A DNA stretch of 64,000 nt from Purpureocillium takamizusanense (lineage: Eukaryota > Ascomycota > Sordariomycetes > Hypocreales > Ophiocordycipitaceae). The position numbers and the translations under genes were made by a program. This document shows positions 10,860 to 22,149 of this stretch, one piece after another. Location of the stretch: contig NC_063072.1 in assembly GCF_022605165.1 (NCBI RefSeq), positions 62,001-126,000 of the forward strand. Reading direction: 5' to 3'. Position 1 is the stretch's first letter. Each line of letters begins with the position of its first letter. The notes under the pieces are model-generated. The model worked only from the letters and a program-made list of their open reading frames with translations, was not told the origin of the DNA and ran no database searches.

Positions 10860-13800
10860 ATGAGGGCGCCCTCCAAGGATTCCGCCCTCCGGCGCGCCTT
10901 CAAGACCCTCGGGCGCAAGCTCCATGCGCCCGCCGCCGGCTTTGCACGCTGGTTGGCTTCGCCCAAGGGGCGCGGCGTGCTCAAGTGCACCATTGCCTAC
11001 ACCATCGCCAGCCTCGCCACCTTTGTCGCGCCCTTGTCCGACTTCCTCGGCCGGCCCGACGGTAAGCACGTCGTCGCCACCATTACCGTATACTTCCATG
11101 CCTCGCGCTCTGCCGGCTCCATGATCGAGGCCGTTCTCATCGCCAGCGTCGCCGTCGCCTACGCCGAGCTCATATCGATCCTCTCCATGGCCACATCGGT
11201 CTTCGTCGGCTCCGCTCTCGGGCTCGTTACCCTGGCGCACGTCCTCGTCGTTGTCGTCTTCATCGGCGGCGGCTTCGGCTTCATGGGCTGGGTCAAGCAA
11301 AAAATGTCCAACCCGCTCGTCAATGTCGGCAGCACCCTGGCCTCGCTCGCCATCATCGGCGTAGTCACCAAGGAAAACGCCGTCGTCGACAACGTCTTCT
11401 CCAACCACAAGATTGTGCAGGTCTTCAAGATGCTCATCATGGGCATCACCACGGCCGCAGCCGTCAACCTCCTACTCTGGAGAGTCTCGGCCCGCACGTC
11501 GCTCCGCCAGTCCATGAACCGCGCATCGACCTCTCTTGGCCAGATGCTGTCCGTCATTGCGAGCGATTTCCTCCAGGGTGCAGAGGACGATCCCTCGTCG
11601 CTCGCCGAGTTGGCAGCTGCGCAAAAGGCCTACGCCGCGGCCTACCCGCAGGTCATGACCAACCTCCGCGAGGCCAAGTTTGAGCGCTACTTCCTCGGAC
11701 AGGAAAAGCTCTATGCCCTCGAAAGATCAACCGCCACCGCCATCTCCACACTCGCCCAGTCCATTGGCGGCTTGCGCAGTGCAGCCTTTGCCCAATCCGC
11801 TCTGCTCAAGGAGATACGCGGGCGGACGGCACAAACACCGTTGTCTCCCGCCCAGAGACTCATCTCTCCCCTCAACAGCCGCTCTTCGAGCTACACGGCG
11901 GCTAGCATCGATGGCGACAACGGACCGTACTTTGGGAACAAAGCGGGCAAGGCTCCTCTGCAGACGCCGACAGACACGTTTGAGGTCTTTGTGACGATGA
12001 TGGGTCCCCACATGGAAGCCCTCGCTGACATTCTTTCTCGGGTTCTTCGCGATCCGCCCTTTGGCGACGCACCCGACTACGACGTCAGGGTGTTGGACGA
12101 CTTCAGGTTCCACTTAACCGACGCTTTGAGCGGCTTCAACCTAAGCCGCGCCGCCGCTCTGTCTGAGCTGTATCTGTTGATCGACCAGAGTCGATCCCGG
12201 TCCGACAAGACAAAAGCCGAGTTCGAGGAGGTTGCCGCAGCTTGCGGACACTTCAGCTTCAGCTTGCAAAGTCTTGGAGAAGAAATGTCAAAGTACTTGG
12301 ACGTCGTCGATGATCTCAAGTACGTGAGCGACCGCAGCAAGCGGAGCTGGCGGTGGTTGCTGTGGTTCCGAAAACCCTCCTCTCGGGGCTTGTCCATGTC
12401 GGCCCTGCCTTACGAGCCGACCGACACATCGAGCTGGATCAAGCCGATCAAAAAGTCGGCGGTCCCCAAGGGGATCCCCGAATCCATGGTCGAACGCCGG
12501 GATACCTTTGCCTGGAAGGCGGCGCCCGAGGCCAGCCGAGTGCTTGCCACCATCTCGCAGCATGTGCTCAAGTTCACCCGAACTTTGGCGAGAGACGAGA
12601 GTGAGTCGACTCCCGGCAGGTTTGGCACATGACGAAGCTGACGCAAACAGTTCGCTTTGGACTCAAGGTGGGCATCGGCGCCTCCCTCTGGGCCATGTGG
12701 GCGTTCATCGACGCCACCCGCGATTGGTACATGTACTACCGCGGCGAATGGGGCTTGCTGTCGTTTATGATTGTGTGCTCCATGACGGTCGGCGCGTCCA
12801 ACACGACCGGCTGGGCTCGCTTCCTCGGCACCTTCTTTGGCGCCTTCTTCTCCGTAGTTAACTGGAATCTGAGCCAGGGCAATGCCATCGCGTTGGCCTC
12901 CTTGGGCGCGCTCGTGGCGTTTTGGAACTTTTTCCTCATCGTGGCACGGGGCAAGGCGCCGCTGGGACGCATGACGCTGCTGGCCTACAACGTGTCGACG
13001 CTGTATGCGTACAGCCTCAGCCAAAAGCTCAACGACGACTACGGCGACGACGAGGGCGAAGGAGGGCGGCATCCGCTCATCATCTTCATCGCCGAGAAGC
13101 GAGCCATGTCGGTGATTGCCGGCATCCTATGGGGGCTCATTGTGTGCCGACTCATCTGGCCCATCTCGGCTCGCCAGAAGTTCAAGGAAGGCATGTCGAT
13201 GCTGTACCTGCAGATGGGCTTGATCTGGCGCCGTGGGCCTCTGGCCATCCTCCTCCGCAGCGACTGCACGCAGAGCTACCTTCGCTCGGGTGAGCAGGGC
13301 GCCTTGCAGAGATATGCCGACCGGCTCGAGGCGCTGCGACAGGCCGCGGCGTCGGAATTCGAGCTCCGGGGCCCATTTCCTTTCGAGACGTGTGGCCGCA
13401 TCATGCGAAGCACGAACCGCATCCTCGACGGATTCTACGCCATGAGTCTGGTCACGCAGCTCAAGGGCAGGCTCACGCCGGGCGAGCGCGCGTTGCTGCA
13501 GTATACTGCCCCGGAACGGGCGGTGCTGTGCGACCGCATGTGCCACGTTTTCCAGGTCCTGGCCAGCTCCATGATGCTCGAGTACCCGCTGACCGACGCC
13601 GTGCCGAGTGTCGACGGCGTACGAGACCGCCTTCTCAGCAAAATCTTTGCGTTCCGCAACGCGCAGGAGGTGTTGGAGCCGGGGCTCCGACGCGGCGAAG
13701 GGTCTGCGGGCGATACCGGGCTGGACATTGTACTGGAAGAAAAGGACTACGCCCTGCTCTATGCGTACGCGCTCGTCACGGGACAGGTTGCCGAGGAGCT

Positions 13801-13870
13801 CAAGGTGGCGGAGCGAGAGATGGAAAGCCTGTTTGGCGTGCTCAACGAGGAGTCTTTGCTCTTGCAATGA
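10860..13870 (+). CDS. Large FUSC/aromatic-acid-exporter-type membrane protein (DUF2421/DUF2422, Bre4-like)
   Basis: Exons 10860-12600 and 12651-13870, split by a 50-bp intron (GTGAGT...ACAG), give 986 residues in frame. The N-terminal half has a hydrophobic block of about six helices (residues about 40-210), including VLVVVVFIGGGFGFMGWVKQ. A long cytosolic helical domain follows (about 220-575). A second hydrophobic block (about 590-790) begins with IRFGLKVGIGASLWAMWAF and contains the VGASNTTGWARFLGTFFGA motif. A final helical domain follows. This two-block layout matches the fungal proteins carrying the 'putative ER transporter 6TM' N-terminal domain plus the aromatic acid exporter/FUSC domain. 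The transported substrate is unknown. An in-frame upstream stretch suggests that 35-60 residues are missing from this model's N-terminus. Confidence 0.85.
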
Positions 13871-14019
13871 GCCGTTTGTCGCGGTCCCGCGGAGGGAAGG
13901 AGGACGATACCCAGAAACAATCTACAATGTGCATCTCTTCAAGTTCATCTATACTAGGCAGCGTGTATTTAATCCACAGAATTCCCTACTTCCCCCACGG
14001 CATGGCGAGGGTTCCTCCT

Positions 14020-15993
14020 TCAGACGTTGGGCACGGGCGGCAGCGCAAACTCCTGAAAGACGCCCACGCAGGGCGGCCCCTTGCACACCGTCGCCGTCCT
14101 CCGCGTCAGGTCGTACCGGACGTGCGCGAGGGTGATCTGCCGCCCGCGGTACGGGTAGTCGGGCACGCCGCGCACCGTGCAGTCCCCGACGTGCTGGCAC
14201 ACCGACGACGGGGCCGAGAGGTGGTCGCAGAAGGCCTCGGTCACGTCCTCTGGCGTGAGGAGCAGACCGTCGCCCCCTGGCGCCGCCGCCACCACAGCAG
14301 CAGCATCGCCATCATCATTTCCATCACCATCCAGCACCTTGCCGTCGCCCACCATCATCTTGCCGCTCTGCACCCCCGTATTATCGTCGCCCACCACAAT
14401 CTTGCTGCTTCGCACCACCGCTTTTCCATTCTTCACCGCCATGGCGGCCCTCCTCATCGCGCTCCCCCCCGGCCGCCGCAGGCCCTGCGCGACGCGCACG
14501 TCGCGGAACCACGTGCTGCCGCCAGGGTTGCGGTCCGCCCAGCCGCTGGCGTGGAAGGCCGGGTTGACGAAGTGGTTGGCGCCGACGACGAACGACGGGC
14601 AGCCGTTGCTGTTGTGGTGGTGGTTGTACGTCGAGGGCATGGACATGGACATGGAGATGGGCGACGGCGGCACAGTGTGCAGCAGGTCCGGATACGCGAG
14701 GTGCACGGCCGAGGGCGTGACCTCCATGTTGATGACAAAGTCGTCTGCGGTGCCGACGACGAGGCGGTTGGAGACGTGGCGCGGGGCGTTGCGGATGTTG
14801 ATGAGGCCGTTGGCGAAGTTGATGTTGTGGAGGAACTGGCGGCGCATGAGCGTCATGGGGAGGAGCGGCGTCTGCTGCCACTTATTAACCTTCTCGTCCT
14901 TCCGCTGCTGCTGCCCATCTTTCTGCTGTGCCTGCATCTGCCATTTTTTATCCGCCTCTCGGTCGTCTAGCACCAGCGGAAAGTAATCCTCCGTCGACAT
15001 GAGCGAGCAGGCGCACACGCCCAGCCCCGCGGCGTTGACGCCCGAGCGGCCCAGCTGGCCGGCCTCGGTGACGAGGAACATGGCGGGCAGGCGCTCGGAC
15101 GGGTGCGGGTGCACCTCGAGGAGGAGGGCCGTGTCGTTGTCGTGCACGCTGGCCGACATGTCCCAGTTTTGGGCGAGCAGGACGGAGCGCGTGGACGTGG
15201 CGGAGGAGAGGAGGCCGGCGGCGGTGCACTCTTGGAGGGAGGGGTCGGCATTATTCTCATCGTCCCATGTGTGCTTGTCATTTTCGTTTACGTTGACGTT
15301 GTCCTTGTTGTTGTTGTGGATCGAGGGGTTGGTGTTGTTGACGTTGTTGCCGTTGGTGCTGCCGTCTCTAGTACTCACAGGGGCAGGCACGGCAGTCGGG
15401 GGGTTCGTCGGAGTAGAGGAGGAAGAAGAAGAAGAAGAAGAAGAAGAAGACGGCAGGGTCGCACTGCTCGGATGAGGACGGATGCCCATGCCGCGGACGC
15501 GCGCGAGGTCGTACCGCGCGTTGAGCAGGACAATCTTGTCGAGGTCGACGCCCGCCCCGTCGGCGATGCCCTGCATCTCGGGGAGCGCCTCGGGGAAGAA
15601 GCGCTCCACGCCGGGGATGTACACCTCGTGGATGATGCGCCGGCATGTGTCCCTGTATATTGCACCACGTATCAGCACTATAATGAACTAGGATGACCGA
15701 ACAAGTTCGAGGCAAGGCTCCCAGAGCATGAACGCTTTACTCCAGTCCGACCAGTTGTGAAGGCGGCAGCGGTGGACGACCTTGTCACGGGACAAAGCAA
15801 AGTAGGAGGAGAAGCATCGTAATAGACATATGGGAAAGACCTACCAAGGCGGCAGCTTGCCCGGCTGGCTGTAGTGCTCGAGGCTGGCCAGGATCTTGGC
15901 CCGCGCCTGCTGCCCGTGCGAGAGGCCGCGCTCGTACGGCAGCCCGCGGACCACGATGTGCTGGTAGTGCGGCGGCGGCGCGAGGGACCCCAT
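14020..15993 (-). CDS. C45-family Ntn hydrolase (acyl-CoA:6-APA acyltransferase-like) with low-complexity inserts
   Basis: Exons 15993-15845 and 15652-14020 join over a 192-bp intron (GTAGGT...TACAG) to give 593 residues. The N-terminus has the family's GLPYERGLSHGQQARAKI segment, then VDLDKIVLLNARYDLAR and the ECTAAGLLSS...LLAQNWDM block. Cys192 in ECTA fits the autocatalytic nucleophile. The C-terminus has SMTLMRRQFL- and HVRYDLTRRTATVCKGPPC-type features. Penicillin acyltransferase relatives are about 350-400 residues. The excess comes mainly from three inserts: a Ser/Asn-rich stretch (about 110-185) encoded partly by a (GAA)n tract at 15418-15449, a Gln/Lys stretch after DDRE, and a Gly/Asp/Val stretch near 480-530. 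Such enzymes hydrolyse or transfer acyl groups on amides. There is no signal peptide. The substrate is unknown. Confidence 0.85.
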
Positions 15994-16766
15994 GGCGACT
16001 GACTACTGACGGACTGATGGACTGGATGAATGTGCGTGCTGCTTGTGAGGGGTCTCTATCTGGCGTTGGGGTATGGTATGGTATGGGCGAGGGTATGGCT
16101 GCTGGCGGCTCGCCCTTGTTACTTATCATGTTTTCTTGGCCCTGCAGCCACGCTCGTTATCCCGCTTATTCGGCGTCTCCTGACAGTCCTCAGCTTAGCA
16201 TGACCGTGTGATGGTTTGCTCCATCCGATAGCGGCCTTCTCCACGGCTCATCACGCAGTCTCAACCTGTCAATCCGTTCCAAAGGGCGTCCTATCGCGGC
16301 TGCACGACGTGCCTCACTCGGCATGACTGCCCGCTTTGGCCAGTCGACTTACACGAACATCCGCCGCTGGCGTCAACTTGCCCACCGCTCGGCGTCTTGT
16401 CCCGAAGCGGTAGTCATGGCGACGAGCGTTTTTTCCCCAGATTCTGCACTCCACAAATCCTTCCCTTCTCCGCATGCGCACCCCGCGGGTTGACGATCCT
16501 GCATGGCTTTAGCTGGATGGGCGCGTGCTGCTCGTCGGGGAACCACACGCCTGCAGGTGGCTTTTGCACGCATGGATCAAGGGAGGCATATATCTTGAGG
16601 CGTTCGCTGCCTCTTTGCGAGCGCTGAGTTTGTCTGGGAGATGAGCAGTTGTTGTACACTGCACGTCGCTGCTTGGACATTGCTGGCTTGCCTTGCCTCT
16701 TGTCTTTGTCTTCTTATTGCTCCCCGTCTCCAGCCCTGACCCGTCTTCCCATCCATACCTATAAAG
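15994..16766. other. Intergenic, divergent promoters
   Basis: This is the shared upstream region of the minus-strand C45 gene and the plus-strand MFS gene. No coding signal is seen. CT-rich DNA precedes 16767, and CTATAAAG at 16758-16765 is very close to the ATG, so it may lie within the leader. Confidence 0.5.
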
Positions 16767-18769
16767 ATGCACGGCGAGGAAAAGTCTACGGCCCCCACGG
16801 CGGCGGCGGCATCTCATGATGAGATTGAGGAGGCACAGCCCCCGTCCCAGACGCCCGACGTGCACCACATCGACGGGCACCTCTTCTCCGACAAGGTGCC
16901 CACCAAGCACGACGACGCGCTCGACTTTCTGCGCTCGACCGGCGACGACAACTTTACGTACACCGACGCCGAGGCCAGCAAGGTGCGCTGGAAGATTGAC
17001 CTGTACCTGATGCCGCTGGTGAGTAGCTGGCGACCCCCCGTTGCGACGCTGTTCTCCCCCCCCCCTCTCGCGAGCTGGCTGACTGACCGACACTGGTGTG
17101 TACATGTAGCTCCTGGGCACGTTTACGCTCAACTTTCTAGACAAAGGCATCTTGTCTAATGCATCCGTCTTTGGGCTCCGGGAGGACGCTGTACGTGTCG
17201 TCCGTCCCGCTTGGGTATTGGGGGAGGGGGGGGGGAAGATGGCTAACATGCAGACAGCATCTCGAAAAGAGCCAGTACAGCTGGGTCGCCAGCATCTTTT
17301 ACTTTGGGTGAGCACTCACAAAGTCCTCATAGCATCTGACACTCCCTTCTTACACACCCACCCTTCTTACACACCCACAGCTACATGATCGGCCAGCCGC
17401 TCAACGCATACATGCTGCACCGCGTCCCCGTCGGCAAGTGGCTCGCCGGCAACGTCCTCGGCTGGGGCGCCTGCATCCTCCTCGCCATCACGTCCCGCAA
17501 CTTCGCCGCGCTCGCCACGTCGCGCTTCTTCCTGGGGCTCTTCGAGGCCGTCAACAACCCGGCGTTCGTGCTCATCACGGCGCAGTACTACACGCGCAGG
17601 GAGCACTCGCTGCGCGCCTGCGCCTGGTGGTCCGGCAACGCCGTGGGGTCCTTCTTCGGCGACCTCATCGCCTACGGCATCGGGCATGGGCACGGCGCCC
17701 TGTCGCCCTGGAAGTACATGTTCCTGGCGTTTGGCGGCGTGACGGTCCTGTGGGCGGGCGTGCTGGCCGTCTTCATGCCCGACTCGCCGTGGAGAATGCG
17801 CGTGCTGTCGGAGCATGAGAGGAAGATTGCCGTGCTGCGCGTCATGTCCAACCATACGGGCATCAGCAGCTCGCATTGGAAGTGGGAGCAGGCGCTGTCC
17901 GTGTTTTCCGACCCACAGGCGTGGATCTTTTTCGCCATTGTGTTTGTTCAGTGCCTTCCCGCTGGAGGTTTGACGGCCGTCAGTCAACCCCCTGAAGCCA
18001 ACACCCCCCCCCTTAACCCCGGCATTCCTTGTCACCAACGATGGACCAGATGCTGACGACAGTTGTCTCGCAGTTCAACAAGCTGATCCTGACCGGGCTG
18101 GGATACACGAACCTCGAGGCAACCGTGTACTCGATGCCCGAACACGCCATCCACCTCGTCAGCATCGTCAGCGCGTAAGTCTCTCACTCTCATCACATCC
18201 ATCAAATCCCGAGCCATCACTAGTTGTTAGCGACGTGATGATGCTGTCTAACACGAGACCGACCCGCATCCAGAGGCATCGCCGGCTCCTACATCCGCAA
18301 CTTCCGCTGCGTCATCATGGTCCTCTCCAACATCCCCCCGCTCGTTGGCGCCTTGCTCATCAACTACGTCCCCACGTCGGAGAAGCTCACGCGCCTGGCC
18401 GGCGTCTACCTGCTCTTCACCAGCACCGTGAGCTACATCATGACCATGAGCCTCGTCGCCTCCAACATCGCCGGCATGTCGCGCAAGACGACCGTCGCCG
18501 CCGGCATGTTCCTCGCCTACTCGGCCGGCAACCTCGTCGCCCCGCAGCTCTTCATCTCCACCGAGGCCCCCGGCTACCAGACGGGCTTCCGCGGCATGAT
18601 TGCCTCCTTTGTCGTGCTCATCATGCTCGCGCTCGCGCTCATGGGGTACCTGATCTGGGAGAACAGGCGCCGGGACCGCCTGTACGGCGAGGTGGACCCG
18701 GACGAGCCGCACGACGACTTTTTGAACAAGACGGATCGGGAGCTGTCGTATTTTCGCTATAGCTGGTGA
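16767..18769 (+). CDS. Allantoate-permease (Dal5)-like MFS transporter
   Basis: Six exons: 16767-17018, 17110-17190, 17258-17307, 17381-17978, 18074-18174 and 18274-18769. All have GT-AG borders (GTGAGT, GTACGT, GTGAGC, GTCAGT, GTAAGT) and phases that sum to 525 residues. Family marks are the N-terminal DLYLMPLLLGTFTLNFLDKG helix, QYSWVASIFYFGYMIGQPL, LGWGACILLAITSRNFAALATSRFFLGLFEA, the MFS motif-like MPDSPWRMRVLSEHER loop, the central FNKLILTGLGYTN segment and LSNIPPLVGALLINYVP in the second half. About 12 membrane segments are expected. The anion:cation symporter family imports organic anions such as allantoate, ureidosuccinate, vitamins or short peptides across the plasma membrane. The downstream Zn2Cys6 gene on the same strand is a candidate regulator by position only. 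Confidence 0.9.
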
Positions 18770-19396
18770 TGGGGCGTGTGAATTGAGCCCCTGGAGACGC
18801 TGATGAGCGGGCTTGTTGCGCTTGTTCATTCAATCATGGGCTGTTACGTAGTGGCAATTTTTCGGCCGATTGCCGTCAAAGCCATCGTACCTGGCAGAGG
18901 ATCACGGCTCATCGTTGTCTGAGCATCAAGATGTTCCGGCTCAGTGACAGGCCAGGAAAGGTTGGCACCTGAGCACACGCCATCGACATCGACAGCGTGT
19001 AAGCTGTTAGTTGACTCACTCATTATTTTGTAGTGTCTCGATCGTGATACGGGACTGTAACCGTCTCTTCATGAGCTTAATAGTCCTAAATAACACTTGG
19101 ACGCTCTCGTCCGTCAACAGCATGGTAAACAACAGCATGGTAGATGCTAGCTGTGCTCATGCCCCTGGCAGTCACGCACCTTCACCTCCAACCCCCATCT
19201 TATAGTGGGGATCAGTGAGGGGGCGCGGCGGAGCTCCAAGCACCAGTGGTGCTCGTTTCCCAGATCGTACTTCGTATTTCTTAGACCAGAGTCCTTGCCT
19301 GCCGGCTTCGTTGTATTCCCCAGACTTTGCATGTTCTTCGGACAAGCAAAGTCGTCGCCGCCACCCCGATGAGCCAACACATGCGGCGTAGCTTTC
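18770..19396. other. Intergenic
   Basis: 3' flank of the transporter gene and promoter of the Zn2Cys6 gene. No other coding signal is seen. Confidence 0.5.
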
Positions 19397-21844
19397 ATGG
19401 CAAGTCCTAATTATCTCCCGGCTTCCCATAGCCATGGCAGCCGTGCACTTATATCGTCTAACTGTGTGGTGGCAGGCTGCTTGACATGTCGCAGGCGCAA
19501 GGTCCGCTGCGCCGGCGGAGATCCCTGCCAGAACTGCTCCCGGATGAACATTGCCTGCCACGCACCGTTTGATGCCAATTGGAAGGTCACGGTCGGTGTC
19601 CTGAACGACGATGATGGAAGCAAGGCCGCGAGTTCCAAGCCGCAGAAGACGCGACAAAGCAGCAGTGCCCCAGCATCAAAGCCTTGCGACGCACCGTCAC
19701 ACGCAGAGCCATCATCAGAAACGCCTCTCGGCACAAGCAACGGGCAGACTGACGAGATTTCCCCGGCACAGTTGCCGACTTGGTCGGTTGAGCAAGAGGT
19801 ACATCACGGCCAGGATGTAGAAGTCACCAGCAGGCCAACGCCCTCCATTGCCTACGACACTACGGGCATACTCCCGTGGAACAGCACCTGGGACTTTGAC
19901 TTTTCTCTTGATCCGTGGCTTGACTGCGCCACGCCCTTTACCGCTCTCGAAACTTGGGACATGGACATGGCACAGGCGGCGGCGACTGAGGTGTCACTGT
20001 CCACGCCGACTCTGCCAATCTCGTACTTGAGCTCGCAACACAGCCGTTCGACAGCGCCTCCCTTAGACGACGCAGGGGTCGTTAATCGACAAACGAAGTG
20101 CCTGAAACACAGCACATCGCTAGATGATGAACTTACACACGAGCAAAGCATCAACTGGGACGACTTCTTCTTTCAACACTACGAGCACTGCATCAGCGGC
20201 TGGGCTTACTCCCTGAAAGACGACGGCAAGGGCAACTATCTCCGCTTCGTCCTAGACTTCATACGAGGACCCAACGTTCACGCCGAGTCGCCCTTCAGGC
20301 TTGCCGTCCTGGCGTGGACGGCGAAGCACTGGGCCGTGGCGTGCCAACCGGGCGATGATACCTGGCGGCAGTATTACTCCCGCGCGACGGCGGCACTGCA
20401 AAGGCTAGACGCCCAGGGTCCGACCGATTCGCCGGAAACATGTTCTTCAGGGCAGCGGGTGATGGCATCCGCTTCCGAGGTCGCCATATGCACTGGCCTG
20501 TTCCTCTGTCGTTGCGACGTGCTCAACGACGACCTCGGCTCCATCCTGAACTACCTCGAGACGCTGAAGCTGCGGCTAGACGCCGACCTTGACGGCGTAG
20601 AGCTCTCTGCATTTGCCAGTCAAATCCTTCTCTGGCTCGGCTATCTCCACGTCCGGGTGTCCATCTTCGCCTCCCCCTGTCCGGCGCCGACAACCACCAA
20701 CAACATCACCGCCGTATCGACGACCCTCCTCGACGCCATCGCTAGCCACCCGAGCTACCAGCAGATTCTCGATCGGTCCCAGACATATTTATCTGAAATA
20801 TTCGGCGACTCGTATCCACCAGAGGAGCTACTTCACGACGCAGAAAAGGCCCCGGTGGCGGTGCGAACCCACGAGACCTTTTGTCTCATCGCCAACATGT
20901 TGCGCTATCGTTCGTGGAAGCGCCTCGTCGTGCAGCACGGCGGCGGCGACGAGTCTGCGCAGCTCGAGCTGGACAACGCCAAGGTCGAGGCAATCGACGC
21001 GGACATGAGGAGAATGGACGTCGAGTTTGGGCTCGCCATGGCGACGAATCCATCCGCTGCCGTGTTGCGGCGGATATGCTTCCAGCAGCTCGCCGTACCA
21101 CCGACGCGGCCAGGCGCTCATGCAACGAGATTCCATAACCTCCGATCAAGCACGTCGCCAGCTTCCGGCATCGCACTCGCCAATATGCATCTCGTAAGCT
21201 CTCCGGGCTCCACGGGCGTGACTCCGCCGCTGGCGCGGGAAACCACGCTCCACGACGACGCACCACCATTACCCCCAGATAGCTCCCTTTTGAACCGCGC
21301 GTCATCCCAGTGGCTGGCTTGTTACGCCGTCTTCCTTACGGCCAAGATCCTCTGGTCTCGGCTCCTTCATCCAACCCTGCGCAGCGAAGCGTCCGCCGTC
21401 GCCGCCGTGAGGTCCATCCTGGACATTGCCCTGCACCTGCGGCGGGCGGCGGCGGCGCACGAGTCCTCGAGCCCGACGGGCACGTCGTGGCCGCACAAGA
21501 TGCCGCGGTCGATGCTCTGGCCGCTGCCGCTGTTCGTCGCCGGCGTGGAGACCACCGACGAGGTCCACGCGGACTGGATACGCGGCTTCATGGACGAGGT
21601 CACCGCGTCGTGGGGCGGCGAGGTGGCCATGTCGGCCAAGGAGGGGCGGGAGGCGCAAGGGGGTGTTGGGGGCGTCGGTCGGCGGCAGCAAGGCGATGGG
21701 ATGATGATGAGTGGCGCGAACCGCGTTCAGACGCTGATGGGGAGGGTTCGCCGGCTGCAGGACCGGCTGGGCTGCCGAGTGGACATTGAGGGTGTGGTGA
21801 AGGAGATGGGTGCTGGTGAAGGCGGCAGAGGGTTCATATTGTAG
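19397..21844 (+). CDS. Zn(II)2Cys6 fungal transcription factor
   Basis: One long exon of 815 residues. The binuclear zinc cluster is complete near the N-terminus: Cys28, 31, 38, 44, 47 and 54 with spacing C-x2-C-x6-C-x5-C-x2-C-x6-C and the usual basic RRRKVR helix. An acidic Ser/Thr/Pro-rich linker follows. The C-terminal two thirds is the helical middle-homology type (for example LRFVLDFIRGPNVHAESPFRLAVLAWTAKHW, shown here by position about 280-310), resembling fungal-specific TF domain 2. The C-terminus has DRLGCRVDIEGVVKEM, a common ending in this group. It acts in the nucleus. Residues about 575-640 are Pro/Ser-rich and could hide an unspliced intron, though the frame stays open. It follows the MFS gene on the same strand. 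Confidence 0.87.
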   Translation: MASPNYLPASHSHGSRALISSNCVVAGCLTCRRRKVRCAGGDPCQNCSRMNIACHAPFDANWKVTVGVLNDDDGSKAASSKPQKTRQSSSAPASKPCDAPSHAEPSSETPLGTSNGQTDEISPAQLPTWSVEQEVHHGQDVEVTSRPTPSIAYDTTGILPWNSTWDFDFSLDPWLDCATPFTALETWDMDMAQAAATEVSLSTPTLPISYLSSQHSRSTAPPLDDAGVVNRQTKCLKHSTSLDDELTHEQSINWDDFFFQHYEHCISGWAYSLKDDGKGNYLRFVLDFIRGPNVHAESPFRLAVLAWTAKHWAVACQPGDDTWRQYYSRATAALQRLDAQGPTDSPETCSSGQRVMASASEVAICTGLFLCRCDVLNDDLGSILNYLETLKLRLDADLDGVELSAFASQILLWLGYLHVRVSIFASPCPAPTTTNNITAVSTTLLDAIASHPSYQQILDRSQTYLSEIFGDSYPPEELLHDAEKAPVAVRTHETFCLIANMLRYRSWKRLVVQHGGGDESAQLELDNAKVEAIDADMRRMDVEFGLAMATNPSAAVLRRICFQQLAVPPTRPGAHATRFHNLRSSTSPASGIALANMHLVSSPGSTGVTPPLARETTLHDDAPPLPPDSSLLNRASSQWLACYAVFLTAKILWSRLLHPTLRSEASAVAAVRSILDIALHLRRAAAAHESSSPTGTSWPHKMPRSMLWPLPLFVAGVETTDEVHADWIRGFMDEVTASWGGEVAMSAKEGREAQGGVGGVGRRQQGDGMMMSGANRVQTLMGRVRRLQDRLGCRVDIEGVVKEMGAGEGGRGFIL

Positions 21845-22149
21845 CGCTGCCGACGTAATGGCTCGTCTGCCGACGTCGTCCCTGCGCTGCTGGGAGTGCT
21901 GGGAGTTACTGACGAACCGAGAACGCGCGGCGACGGCATCAGAAGCGGCAATTCTGATCAAGTTATAGTGGTAGGAGTGTCGGAAATATTGTTGTCATCC
22001 ACGGCGAATGTCGAAGGGTTTGTGCGAGCCGCCTGAAAAAAGTTATATAATTATAATGTAACCGACGATAATATAACTAATAATCAATATCCGTATTTTA
22101 CCCATTAGGAAATAATATATTGTAGTTGCGGTTACCACCAATGTATCCG
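21845..22149. other. Intergenic with AT-rich patch
   Basis: No gene. Bases 22036-22130 are strongly AT-rich (TTATATAATTATAA, AATAATATATTG), marking the edge of the accessory segment that follows. Confidence 0.5.

Noticed and set aside
10539..11408. 289-residue minus-strand frame over the ArAE 5' end
   Set aside because: Antisense shadow of a membrane protein exon, with Asp/Glu/Gly-rich composition as expected from reversed GC-rich codons.
13390..14970. 526-residue plus-strand open frame antisense to the C45 gene
   Set aside because: It covers the end of the ArAE gene in another frame and then the antisense of the C45 exon. The His/Val-rich sequence is a shadow of biased codons.
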